This document shows positions 11,498 to 25,038 of a stretch of DNA of 64,000 nucleotides, piece by piece (position 1 is the stretch's first letter; the number at the start of each line of letters is the position of its first letter). Source of the stretch: Rhabditophanes sp. KR3021. Taxonomy: Eukaryota > Nematoda > Chromadorea > Rhabditida > Alloionematidae. The stretch lies in assembly GCA_963281155.1 (NCBI GenBank), contig CAUJLY010000002.1, forward strand, positions 930,001-994,000, read 5' to 3'. The position numbers were made by a program, and so were the translations under genes. Below the pieces are notes generated by a model. It ran no database searches and had not been told where the DNA came from. It saw only the letters and a list, made by a program, of their open reading frames with translations.

Positions 11498-14459
11498 TTT
11501 ATTCAAATTATCTATTTCTTTATTACTTCTAATACCAATAATCTTTATTTCTGAACTTGAGATACAGAATAGAGTGTCCGCTTATTATTAAATACAAGTA
11601 ATTAATAACGCTCCAGATATTTTTTGTTGTGGTTTAATAATAGTAGAATATAACAATACTTAGTTCCTTTAAATACCCTAAATTTTAATTGAAGTTTATA
11701 AATCAGTAAGGTGATTGATGTGGGTTGTTACTTTTTGCAAAGTACGCTGACTTTCAGAAGTGATGTTTGAAAGGTTCCTGAAATGTGAATATGATTAGGT
11801 AAGATCTTTTAAGAAGTTTATAAAGGTATTGTGTGTGTGGATTATGATAAGTGAACGCCTTTGAATGTTTTAGACGGTATCGGATGATTATAAAAGAATA
11901 TAGTGACGTTTTTGCATTGAAAGATGATGAAACAAATATGTTTTTGATAATAATTTTCGGTAATAACTTTTCAAGCAACCCCTCATTTCAACGTGACACC
12001 AAATCAAAATATGATGTATGTATTAGTCATTTGGCGAAGTCGCATGCAAAGATTTCGCAATATTTCTATGAAAAAGTCCCAAAACTTAATTTTGATTAAT
12101 TAGTGATCAGTTTAGGCATACTTCACAGATCATCCATGCTCAAGGATGGTTTACCTTAAACACAACGTTTCACACAAATGAAAAGCACATTGATCAGTTT
12201 AGAAGAATGATCAAATCATTCTTAAATTAATTTAGGTAAAATCAAAGGAACAAAAAACGTCTTTAAAAATGAACGACGTTTCACAAATAAGCGAATATTT
12301 AGGTGCAATTGAATTTTAAATAGATTAAAAAATCACAACTCTATTAAGAAGATCAAATACAAATTATTAAAAAGGTAGTATAACATTATTATTACCAAGA
12401 ATATCAACTCATGACAACACGAATAAAAGTCATTTCGATCAACAAAATACCTTATACTAGTTGCCTTTAACCACAAATTAACCGAAGACAATTGCGCACC
12501 CTTCTTAAATTTAATAGTTATAATTTTTTAATATGCATGATCATCTTTCGTCAAGATAAAATTTAAAGGAGAAGGGAGACTATGTGCTTTTACCGTTTTT
12601 GTGTGAAATGACATAATATTAATTAATAATGTACCTATAAAAAATATGTATATTTAAAGTGAAATATAAATCGGCATAATATTTATAGTTTTGAACAAAA
12701 TGATTTCTTGATTTTAAGAATGTCATAAAAAGTTGAATAGATGCAAATAAAATGACACCACAACTTCAGATACCAATTACCTAGCTAAAACATTTATACT
12801 AATAACCAAAGTCGACAAAGCATTTTCATCCCACCTTATACCAATTTGAACCACAAAATAGCATAACTAATTAGAAGAAAGTATAAACCTAGTATGTTCT
12901 AATATTAAAACAACACATCGACACCAACTTTAACGACTCCATCAAATATAACTACTCCCCAATACAAACTTCAACAATATTGTTTTTGAAGCCATAAATC
13001 TTATTTTATAAAAAAATTTAATGAACTTGTGGCATATTAAATAAATAGCGTCTACTAACATGCATATCATAAGACTTTCTTTGATATAGAGAAATTCATT
13101 GAACAAACTTAATTGCTATGCATGTGTTATAGGAAGCTTCATTTAAGAAGCAATGATTTATGTTTAAATTAAATGTTTAAAAAAGGAGCATAATTGGTTA
13201 TAATGAAGAATTTATTTATTTCATGATGATCTTATATAGAAAAGTTAAAATAATAATTTTGATTTAAAATACCCTTTTGATGAAACGCGTGCATGTGGTA
13301 AGAATGTGGAAAATCAGGAGATACAAGAAACTAATTATCATTTTTGTACTAATCAACTAAATATTCTAATTTTTGAGACTAATCTGTCTTAATTGACGGT
13401 TATAAATAGATTCCAAACATGTCATTAACACTAAAAAAATCTATTTTGGGATATTTTGATGTTGGTAAATCACACTTATATAATTAAAATAAATAATTTC
13501 CGGAAGAGTGTCATGTTCGCTAAATTTTAGTTTAGCCTTTTGTTGTAGCACAAACACATGTTCTCCATATTTCAACATATAATATACTTAGTTAAAGCAA
13601 CTTACTGATATCTAGATTTTTATTTATACTTATTTGAAACGAATGATTGAAAACAAGCAAAATAATCATAATTTATTCAAACAGTCAGTAAGTTTGCTAA
13701 AAAAGGAAATATAATTAAATGAATGTTTTAGATCTATGATACCGAAGCAAACAGTCAGTGCTGCGTACATTAAACCAAAATATTAAGGTATTCTTAACTT
13801 CAAACATACACCCAACCAAATTACCGTTGCATTAGACAAGACGTGGGAAATTATATGTTTGACAAGAACCAATCAAATTCCAATCAGCATTGTCTTTTTA
13901 CACGGAAATTATTGTTTTACCAAAATAAAGATCGTTTCTTTAAAAACATAGATATTCTTCAAAAATTAATGTATTTCATATGCATTAAAATGAACTTATC
14001 GCCCCACTTGACACCAGCTTCCTCATTGTCAAACTTTTGGCCTAACGCGGAAATAAGCTTAAAACAAAATTTTTTAAATATATATGGTCCATTAAATTTG
14101 CATAATTTATTGAAATTCAATTTTGTGGGTCTCATAAAATGTATTTATTTCTATAAATAAACTCGATACCAAATTTAAGAACATTAAATTAATTGTTCAT
14201 TTTTGATTACAAAGATATAGCAGCAGTTTGTGTGGCAATAATATAGTTATTATTTTAGGAAAGGGTCCAAACGTTTGGTTACAAAAATTAGTTATTCTAC
14301 GGATGCTGTTTGCTCGTACAAACAATTTTTAGTTAAGCCTAACAATTTCATGCTTCATAGAATTTGAACCATTACATTTCCTGGATTTATTGCACGATGC
14401 CTGAATGGATATCATATTATTAAACATTTTCCAGATTTTAAATACTTGGTTTTGATATT
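11498..14459. other. Gene desert, part 1
   Basis: AT-rich, no supported exon. Open frames at 11754-12099 and 13843-14160 lack family resemblance and typical coding composition. A short inverted repeat (AAGAATGAT, 3-nt loop, ATCATTCTT) lies near 12203-12223. Confidence 0.5.
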
Positions 14460-14860
14460 AATTGTGCACTACTTTTTTTGCTTGAATTAGATTTTATATT
14501 AAGACAATATATTTTGTGTTCATACATCTTTGATGAATTATCAACAATCAAACCTTTATTGAGACATTTACTGATACATTTTTATGATTTTTGAAAAAGA
14601 CCAATTTAAGTGTTTATAATATTTTATGTTCATGCATATTTGATAGTTAATAATCAACAAATAAATCTTTCTGCATAATTTTGTGTGATTTTCGAAAAAC
14701 ACTGCATTTTTCGTAACTTTTTTTGATTTTTGGAGAAAGACTAATTTAATTGTTTATGATATGTCCATGCATCTTTGATAACTTATAAAAGCAAACAATT
14801 ATGGGTACATTCTATGCAATTTTTTGATTTTTATCAAAAGACTAATTTAGCTAATTGTAA
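14460..14860. repeat. Degenerate tandem repeat, about 110-135 bp x 3
   Basis: Three diverged copies begin with TGTTCATACATCTTTGAT (near 14518), TGTTCATGCATATTTGAT (14627) and TGTCCATGCATCTTTGAT (14762). Each runs through a run like TTTTTGATTTTT and a word like AAAGACTAATTTA. The spacing is uneven, so the copies have indels. Non-coding. Confidence 0.7.
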
Positions 14861-17800
14861 CCTTTTGCCTAATCTTTAATTTACCTTCAACTTGCTATGA
14901 ACATTACACAAACACCGTCTGCCACAATCAAGAAAAACTAGATTCATCTTTCACATGTACAACTTTTGCATTAACCTAACACCTTCACCACCAATTATTG
15001 AGACGTTATTGCAATATTTGAGTGTTACCACAAATCATTTGATGCATACCAAATGATGATGACAACTTAACCCCCTACAATTTTTTATGTTTCCACAACA
15101 ACAACACATTTTCCCCCAAAAGCTTTTTCATCTCCTCTAATTAAGTTGTCTGTGTATGGTATTGGGTGAGATAATTGAATGTATGTATTTATAAATGTAT
15201 AAATTCATTATCACAGAATGTGTAATCAAATGTGGTCACAAACGTGGAATTGACTCTTAATGGCTTGGTTTATACCAAATTATAAACAGTTGCATTTTGA
15301 ATGTATGTAATTATCAATTTAATTATCCCAGACATCTTTTTATGGTAATTAGAAAAAATTTACTCAATTATTTAATTAGACATGCATCTTATCCTCAAAA
15401 ACTTCCGAATTTGATATTGCTAATTAGTAATTCATAATCGTAAATTATAAATTCAAAGTCCAAAATTGCAAATTAATAACATGAATATCTTCAAAATTCT
15501 CATACTTCCACTTAAATTAAAATAAATTAGATTGATCTTATCGTCAACAGATATAACGAATCATTCAATGATTATGCAATTGTATAACTCTTGCTAAGGC
15601 CATCATTTCACGCATCGTTTCCCTAAAATCGGCAGACTATTTTGACAGTTGTGGGAAAAGTCTTTACTTTTGAATTCAACTTTAAATATAGTCAAGAAAA
15701 GTACAAACTTTTGATTTATATATTTTTGATTTGGGTATCATTATTTAAACCCAACACTTATCATTCATAATAATGTCCATTTATCACCCCTATTTTAGCA
15801 ATTTAACATTATTATAAATTGGACCAACTACAATTTATCAAGGGAACGACCTCTACTGCCATTATAATCTATTTAATATATCCTCAATCATGAGTACCGC
15901 TCCCATTAATTACCACCAATCATTTATAAACAGCTGTTAATAACGGGGCCCCATTAAATTTGATTATGGACTTTTTGTTGCTTTAAATCAAATGGCCCTT
16001 TCTAGGTGTAGCGATATGCTAAAAAGAAACATCCACAAAAAAGTTTTGTTCCTAATATATGCGCATATGAAAGTAGGCATTTTCCCTACATTAATTATAG
16101 ATTACTCTCCACCAAAGTCCATTCTTTCAGAAATTACATAATTTTCTCTAATTTACCATTCACAGCCAAAAATCAAATTGAATATAGTCAACCATCTATA
16201 AATAGAATCCCTCTATTGTAGATTTATACAACATACATATTTATTTAATTTCATCAATCTAATTCCACACCACATCTCCCACATGACAAGGATCTACAAA
16301 AAAACTTTTTCAGCTTAACGAGACAACATCCACACAACCCCAAATTCATATTAAAATGAATATATTTTACCAAAATTGATAGATTCAATCTATAGGGAAT
16401 TACTTTATCTTAAATGTGTACGTAAAACTCCTCGTTTCAATTAATTGTTTGGGGACATGAGATTAATTTAGATTGGGAATGTTTCATTTATTTCTTTTGG
16501 TTTGCGCTATTTGAATTTGGAGGATGTTAATTTGGGAACTTATTAAAGTTACCTGATCAAATTTAAATGGAGATAACAAAATATATTTAGTGTTTCTAAT
16601 TAACTTTTTTTGGTAAGCACTTATTCCTTGGGGAGATGTATCAAGGGTCCAAAAATTATTTTAGCATCTCGTTGAAATGGCCCCTCATATTCAACAGTCT
16701 CGGCGATGGTCGGCACCATCATTATATAGTTCTAGTGTTAGCGCTACATTCTACATGCCAAACCATAACAAAAACATTTTATCTTGCGCGAGGCAAAACT
16801 TTTTCACTCACAAAAAGAGCTAAAATTACTTTAGGGAATATTTATGAAATGTATTGTACTAAATACTATATAGTATGTGGAGCTTAGAAATAAATATATT
16901 TTATAACTTCAACAATTCATGATTTCATGGGTATATTTTGAATAATGTTAACACAATCATTGACATAAACTTATACTGAAAAGGGTCTTCACTGATTTAA
17001 GCCCATCATTTTTTGTCAACATCTAAATAAACATTACCCTTTTTATGGAGGGAGACCGTTTAGTCTCGTTCCAGATGGTGCAATAACATCTTGTTCCCAC
17101 ATATGTACATAATAACAATACGTAATAATAACCTATTTTGTTTATTTTTATGCAACTTATAATTGTTTTTATTATCTTTGCTTTTTCTTTAATTTATAAT
17201 TCATTCCGTTGAAGTGTCCATATATTTGCCATTTTTTAGACTAGTTCATTAAAATAAATTAGACAGGAAAGAAACAAAAAATTAGTACATTCCAATCAAA
17301 TTTCTAATCTATTTTTTGTTCCTTATTCCCCAGACTATAGATGGTCATTAAAAAAGGATGCTTCTAGTAGTTTTGAAACATCTTTTAAATTTGACCACTT
17401 AAAGATCCACACAACCATCTAAAGTTCTTTTTATGTAACTTTTTTAGATATTTATTTTGCATTTTTATTATTAAGAGTTGATTGCACTTGTTTCTGTTAC
17501 TTTCACCTATAAACTTTCCCCTTTGTAATCATTACAAATAAAGTTCAACTCATGTGTAACTATCCAATTTAAAAAAGCCAATTTGGTGTGATCAGATAGA
17601 GAGGTCTTGAGGAAATGTGATTTATTAAATTTTATTTCTAAATGTATCGCCACCCTTTTATATTTTGTCTTTTGAAAGATGATGATTGGCGATAACGGAA
17701 TGATGGGGTTAAAAGTTTAAGTATTGCCAAGTTCGTGAATGCTGTATCAGAACATGGAAAGACAATAAAATATTAGTATATTTGTATCAAGTCTTGGTCA

Positions 17801-20159
17801 AAAAAAGGACCCCATATACTTACAAAATAAGTTTGTCTACAAAAGTTCATCCGATTACCGGGAAAGTATTTTTAATACCTGTTAAATCACTTCACAATTC
17901 TTGAGAATATTTGTTTTACCGATCAACATTTGTTTAAATTTACTTTTATCATCAACTCAAAATCTTTTGTTTGGTGATGCGGTGTAGGGAGATATATGTG
18001 GTCGCTTTTGGATGGATGTTTTATGGTTTTATTAATACGTGAATCAATGGTAAAATAAATATATTCAAATTTATCCATTAATTACAAAACATCCTTTTCA
18101 ATGTTATCAATATACATTTTCTAACATTCTATCCTTTTTTTAAATATACCTTTATCAATCATTTATCCATTTTCCATGTAAATATGAATTTCACCAGCAT
18201 AATTATTATTTATATACTTTGTAGAGTGAAATTCGAGACAGGCTTTTTAATATTTCTGTACTTTCGGCTGGCGCCACCACAATATAATTGACATCAAAAT
18301 TTGTGCAATAACAATTTTGTAGTCTACGCTAACAATATTTGATCTACCAATCTTATAAACCACATTTATTATATTTTCCAAAACCAACTCTCCCATCCTT
18401 TTTTGTGCCTCTCCTTCCTTGCCCATTTTGGTAACAATTTATTTAAAATTGACAAGTACAACTGCCGTGTATGTGTGGTTCGGCACACACAAATTTACTG
18501 AAATTGTTTTAAGGCTAAGTATTGTTGGCAGCTTTACAAAAAAGAAGAATATGTATATTTATTAGAATGTCGCTTTTGTTATGTATGTAGTTTGAAGTTT
18601 CTTTGTTTAGTTACATTTTTTTATTAATTACATTTATGGGGCTTTTTTAATCTTTTTGGTTCAATTAATAATAATTGAAGACTGTTCTTGGTTTGGTACT
18701 TTCATTTACTTCAACAGACTTTTTGATGTTATAGATGATGGTGGTGTAATGCATCGGCTTGTTATAAAAGTACTGTTTAAAGTCGCGCCTGTTTTTATTG
18801 ATACTTTTAGTTTAATAATATTAAATCAAATTAAACAGATAAATCTTCCTCTATCTTTTATCCGTAACTTCAACATCACAACACTTTCTTTTTTGCTAAG
18901 ACAACAAAAAGTGGATGTGTATTTTGGAGTCCAAAGTAAATCATTCAATCAAACTAAAACCAATTAAATTTACAAACCAAAAATATTAATTATAAAAGCT
19001 TTTCTTTATCAAACAAACCACTTTCTTCAAATGTAAAAGGGCATTACTCAAAAATATCCAAGGAGACTATAACATTTTTTTAGTTCATGATAATAATCAT
19101 TACCTATAAATGTCAAGAGATCAAGGATGTACAATTAACTATATGTAATTTAGATTACACGGGCATACCCATCTTCTTGATTAACTTAAGATAAACTCGA
19201 CTAGATCGTCTTTTTTACCCATAATATACACTTTTTTGATCAATGGTGCCTTATAAGTCCTTTACTTTATTGCCTCAATTTACATGCTTGCAAGAATGGA
19301 TGTATATTGTGAATTATGTTAAATTGTATTGTAAAGTAATTTGTAGGTCTTGTAAAAATGATTGCGGACTTGTTTTCTTTTGCAAGCAACTTGTCCATAC
19401 ATTCCATTAAACAATTAAATTATTTATGCTTATTTTATTGTTTGATTAATATGTAGCCATATGCATATTACTTAATAATGTTTATATGTAATGTAGTAGT
19501 GCAATTTGATTTTGCCACGTTAATTAAACTGTTCTTGATAAATGAATAAATTGTTCAATTTTCATCATTTAATAGTTCCGCATTGCCTGATGACCAAAAA
19601 AATTATTTCCGCAACGTCAAACTTACCCCTAACACCACTACGACCCCTTAGGAGTTGAGCTCTTATATGATAGGAAATAGTTGTCATCAACGACATATTC
19701 GGAGATGGTGAAAAGTTTATTCTAAAATTTACAACAATAATCAATTGTAGTGGGGATAAATATTCGGACTTTTGCGGAACATAATTGCTTAGTGTCTTTC
19801 CAAAATATAGCTTTGGAAATCAAAAACGGGTGCTTCTTTAGATTATAGGATTGATTTTAAGCAAAAAAGAGTTGTGGTATGGAAGCGATTATGCCAAGCA
19901 AATATTTCTTTATTTTTAAATTAAACATGTAAAAGTTGACTGTCTTCATTCTCTACCGTTCTCCTTTTTGTTTCAATTTTGTTGCCATGGAGTTAAAGAA
20001 ATGTTGTATGTATAATTTGGTGCAAGTAATTACTTCAGACGTAATCACATCTCTAAAATTAATTCAACTTTCAAGCCGTTGCCAAAAACTCTTATTTTTT
20101 AATCTCACATCAAGTTACCTCCTTGAACTTATTTCCTCGTCAAGAAAAGTTTAAGCTAA
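14861..20159. other. Gene desert, part 2
   Basis: About 5.3 kb of AT-rich sequence with no exon I can support. The longest open frames (16636-16887, 18656-18967) look random. No tRNA, hairpin precursor or transposase remnant was recognised by eye. Confidence 0.5.
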
Positions 20160-21340
20160 CAGAGATAAGGGGGGCTTGTGCACTTTTTTGAACTACTCAC
20201 TTCATTCGGCCTATAGATGGGAATTAGATGTGGAAGAGTTGGGCAATCCTATAAAATGTGTCCACATTTTTACATACTACCATCATTTATTTTTATCAGC
20301 TAGGATGAGTTTATGGACCGGGTCTGGATGTCATACACATGCTACAACCCACCCTTTGTACTGTTGTTTGTGGTAAAAATTCGTGTTTGAGTTTAAGACT
20401 TGAAGAGTATGTTTGTATGGGTTGGTGTGTTGTCTTTTTTTGTTCCCTCTGATTAAGAGGTCCTATGTTTTGCGAAGTCTTTTGGTGGTGTGGTTGGGTG
20501 GTGGAGTAGACGGTTGTCTCCTCGTGCAAAATGTATATATATGCTCTGTTTTTCACATTCACTACCACGATTTGGGTTTGTTGAGTCGAGAATGGTGGAG
20601 TTTGGGTCGAGTCACATCACCCAGTAATATGGGTTAAAAGATGTTGTATAGGCACAAGAGATAGATGAACCTCCTTCAAAATGTGAGCTCAATCAAATGG
20701 TGTCATCGTTGTCACGAAAGCGCCCTCCATCATCTTGTCTATATTTAATGGTGGCACACACAAAATAAGGGGTTGTTGTGGGCAGGGGTACGTTGCTTTT
20801 ACCCTGCATTCTCTCTCCCGACTTGACGCAGGGGGATGAATATCGAAGAGAGACTCAACTATAAATAATCATCTCCTATGTATACTGATCGGTCAGACTT
20901 TTGATAGAGAGAGTGAAGATGGATATATGAATATTTGCTGTTTGCATATATTTTCACATATATCTATGTTGCGCCTACGCTCACACACCACCAAAGAATG
21001 GGAAGATGGTGGTGAGTTTATGTATATCTATGAACTGGGCACCACCATCACAACTACCACGACCCCATCACCCAAAAGTATTATGGTCTGTCAAAAAGTT
21101 CTGCTTGGCCCCATACAAAACGCTTTGGTAGAGTAATAGTTTTGAGTTAGGGGGTAGTTGAAAAAGGCACACACACACAGGCGACACGATTCAGGAAATC
21201 GGTGAACTGAAAAGGCTTTTTAAAATGTCCCGTACAAAAGTTGAATTTGTTGTGATGTAGTTTAGAGAGTTGTCAGAGAAAAGAGGCAACATTATTCGCA
21301 CAAATATATATTTATATAAATTTATATATTTAGGCTTGGT
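20160..21340. other. Compositional island within the gene desert
   Basis: This part is richer in G and C than its flanks, with GT/GGTGG-rich tracts (about 20400-20530), CACACA runs (21168-21179) and CATCACC/ACCACC words (about 21040-21070). Open frames exist on both strands but none resembles a family. Could be an enhancer cluster or an unrecognised non-coding transcript. Confidence 0.35.
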
Positions 21341-24300
21341 CATTTTGCGCGAGATACCCGTAGACCACAATTCTTTGTTGTTTTAAAAATGTGTGTTCAA
21401 TACTAAATAAGACAAAAAAGAATGGGACTGTGTGGGGTGTTGAGTTTCTATGGTACCCTAAACTCTCACATCTTTCTTTTTATCTATTAATTTATAAGTA
21501 TATTGTTTAGTAATGTATGCAGGGTTCTTTTGTTTAAAGCGATGGCCGAATATTCGGACATAGTAATGTCTAATCACTAATCACTAATACCTTCTTTGTA
21601 TTCTTACATAGCTATGATTTGTCCTTTTGTTACACGATACGTCCTTTTTGATAGTATTTATTACTTCTTTTGAAAGTTCATTTAAATGTCTTTTATGCGC
21701 AAGCTAATAATACAAAACATGTGCTGCTTATAATCAGTTTATTGAGGGCTTACAAAAGAATTTGTTTATATCATCATATTTATCTTATTATCTCTTATCA
21801 AAGGAGAAAGTTTAAAGATGAAAGACATTTTAGTTTTATACAAGATTGATTAAAAAGCTGTTGACCTTTAAAAGATATGTACATATCGTTTGTATGCACT
21901 TGAATCCTCTTAATACGGAAACTTAATCCAAATTCCTTTGATCTTCTGATAATCACTTTACCTACAGCAAGAGGATGATCTCTTGAATGTAATCAAAAAA
22001 TGACATATCCACACAATAAATTTATCCATACTACTCTGTATATGTATTTTACATACATTTATTGTATTTATTGTGTTTAATGTATTTGGTGGTGGTAATT
22101 GCAACAATTATATTTATTCGCTAATCATCACCCTGATTATGCATCCATCCAATTATAGATCTAATCATTCATCTATTTATCTAAACAAATTATCTCCAAA
22201 TTTTGTAAAAAGCCGGAAGTGATGTTGTATAAATTTGTGTTGCGTATGTATGTGTGGTGGGTATGTTTTTACATCTCTCCCCATTTTGATTAGCTTCAAA
22301 AATGTATGTCTCCAATTTTATCATATTTGTGTAAATTCAATTTAAAAGGGATTTATTTTAACAAATCATCCTCACTTTTTTGCCGTTAGCGGTAGATTAA
22401 AGGGCATAAGGCACATGGAAGTGAAAATTTATTGCTATGGTTAATTAGGATTTATTTTTAAAGTCATAACAATTTTATTTTACTGTAGTATATATTTTCT
22501 AATTGAGATTGGACCCCTAATTAAAAGCCTTGTAATTTGCTACAAAAAAGAGAAGAAGTTGGGTGACGTTCAATAACCTTCCATCCAATATGTCACATCA
22601 TGTTCAAACTTATTTTACAAGTTTACCCTTTTTATCATGTCACTAAATCTTAACGTGTATTCAGATATACTTTTCCCCTATTCCATTATCAATCAGTAAA
22701 TCTAATCCATACATATTATTTATAGTCTCACCTTGCAACATTTGGCGTGTGTTTTTGTTTGTCATAAGTTAAAATTTCACATCATATATTCAATACACAT
22801 ATTCTTCAACAATATCAATTAAAAAAGATATATGTATTATTTTAAAAAGTTTGCAATCGTAGTTGGGGTGTAGCAAATTTTGATAATCCATATCAGAATT
22901 ATCCCCATACTTCTCCACTCCATCCATTATCTATTTCTTTTTTTGTCAAATCATAAACGACATATCCACAAAATCAAGTGTACTTATTGGTGTGTATATG
23001 ATTTTGACCATTATTATGTGTGCATAGTAAATTTATTTTATTTCATAAAGTAACACGAATAAATGTTGTGTTAATAAAAAAACGGTATGTATGTACGTAT
23101 ATGCAAATTATAGTATGTACAATTTTTATTTTTTTTGTCATTCGCATACGCATGTATATATCCATCAAAAGTAATTTTAATCGCCCGATGAAGTTTTTTG
23201 ATGTGCACAATTTGTTAAGTTCTTAATTTAGTTTTTACCTGTTATATGCATATTCATTACCCTATGTAGATAAAGTCGTACCTAGCCTTTTTTTATGGTA
23301 CTGACCTCAAATATTATTAATAGAAGATTTGTTTAATTTGCATAATAAAATATGATATCATATACTTATCATAATTATATGTGTATTATTTTACGTGATC
23401 CCATTTGAATTAATACAATAAAAAGTGCCAAATCATACAGTAACGAGTTGTGTTAATCTGATATGGCGACGATTATTATTAACGGTTTCTAGAACATACT
23501 TCAATCATCATCAAAAATGTATATGAAAATATGTATAAAAATATGTGTGCTTAAGCATTGATACAAATGAATAGATAACCAAAAGACACAAACTTTTGGT
23601 CAGGCTTTTTGGAATATTATATAAGTATAGATGTAGATGTTACTTCAATATTTATACGGATATGTAATAAAAAGCAACTTTTTCGTAGACACAAAGACTT
23701 TTTTTAGGGTTTTTACAAAAAGTTTGAAGAGGTTTGAGGAGATTTGTGGAGATTTTGTAAGCGTTTTAATTAGTAAACAATGGCCAGACATCTCTGAGGT
23801 CGGGAATTATTTGGTTGGTCCGTGTACGCTATTGTATAACGTGTATACCATTTCGAGGTTTTGAATGCGTTTCCAAAACGTTGTCGACTATTTTTTGTAG
23901 AGAACGTGATTTGTCGTTGATTACAGCTTAAGGATTTTTTGGGCAGACTCGGTACCTCACGTACATACCACGATCGTCGAGTCGACTCAATCATTGACTT
24001 ACACTTTTTGACAATCACCAGCCAACAGATAAACAAAAAGGACGGAGTGAGTGAGGAGATAGAAGTAAATGGGGTATTTGTCAAAATGTGAATTATATAT
24101 CTGTATAGTGATTATAAATTTAGTGGATGCGGCTTTTACTTTAACCAAAATCAGACTCCATCTTACCTTTCCCCACCAGCACCATCTCTTAACCACCCCA
24201 ATCATCTTTGATATGGAGAGATTGTGGTTGAGTCGAGTCGTGGGTTCGACGTATAGTCCTGAGCCATCCAATATACGATACTGAATTTAGTTAAACCGTC

Positions 24301-25038
24301 CCCAGTAGTCTCGCCTTTCTCTCCTCTCGCACATACACCACAAAACTACAACACATAATAATGAACGACATATCTACGCACCACCACAATTATATACTTA
24401 TTTTCTGTTAAGTGACTTGATAACTTCCGATTTATAAGTTTCCTTTGCCTCTTTAATAGACCACTAATTTTATTAAATATGTGTGTGTATGTCATCTCTA
24501 TACCGACTACTGACTTTTCCGTTCTGGCTCGCCCATATTATCACATATCATTTTTGAAGACATAGATCTTTTTGTTTCTTACTACTAAAAAGAAGAATAG
24601 ATTTGCCGTAAGCCGCGATCTTCTATTATCTCCTCGCTTTTATCATTTCATTTTGTCGTCATCTTCTTCACAAAGGACAAGAAGATAATAATAATACATA
24701 ATGTTTATAATAACGAGAGCCCCTGTACTTCTTCTAGCCAAATGAACCCTTTATCTTTTTTTAACCCAATACATATATAAATATAACGCTTCTTTGTTTT
24801 TTGAGGTTCTTTTTACATCCTTGATGATCTCAAAGTTACAATCAAAGGAAAGTGACCTTTGCAGTTGATAGTACTAATAATGAATTCAGTAATAATAAAT
24901 ATAAAAAGCCAATTTACTAATAACAAACTTTAACGATCATGTCAATTCCATTAACACTACCAACGTACACCTTTTTTAATAAGCAATTGTTGATTATTTC
25001 TTTGTTTGTTTCAGATATAATAGTATATAGAAGAAGAT
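21341..25038. other. Gene desert, part 3, ending in the 5' region of the HMG-box gene
   Basis: No supported exon. From about 23.6 kb composition changes to CT/CA-rich tracts, which may be promoter or untranslated first exons of the HMG-box gene. A strong acceptor TTTGTTTGTTTCAG ends at 25014, 24 nt before the start codon, consistent with a trans-splice site or a 5'-UTR intron. Confidence 0.45.

Noticed and set aside
18656..18967. 103-residue frame in the desert
   Set aside because: Begins at a non-ATG codon, random-looking hydrophobic mix, no flanking splice logic or homology.
21821..21832. TGAAAGACAT resembling the 5' end of miR-71
   Set aside because: The match ends after ten bases and no hairpin partner is evident.
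24186..24260. Possible tRNA B-box-like GTGGGTTCGAC
   Set aside because: No A box, no acceptor stem and no terminator in register.
23637..24284. Overlapping frames on both strands near 24 kb
   Set aside because: Opposite-strand frames overlap and neither shows domain or codon evidence.
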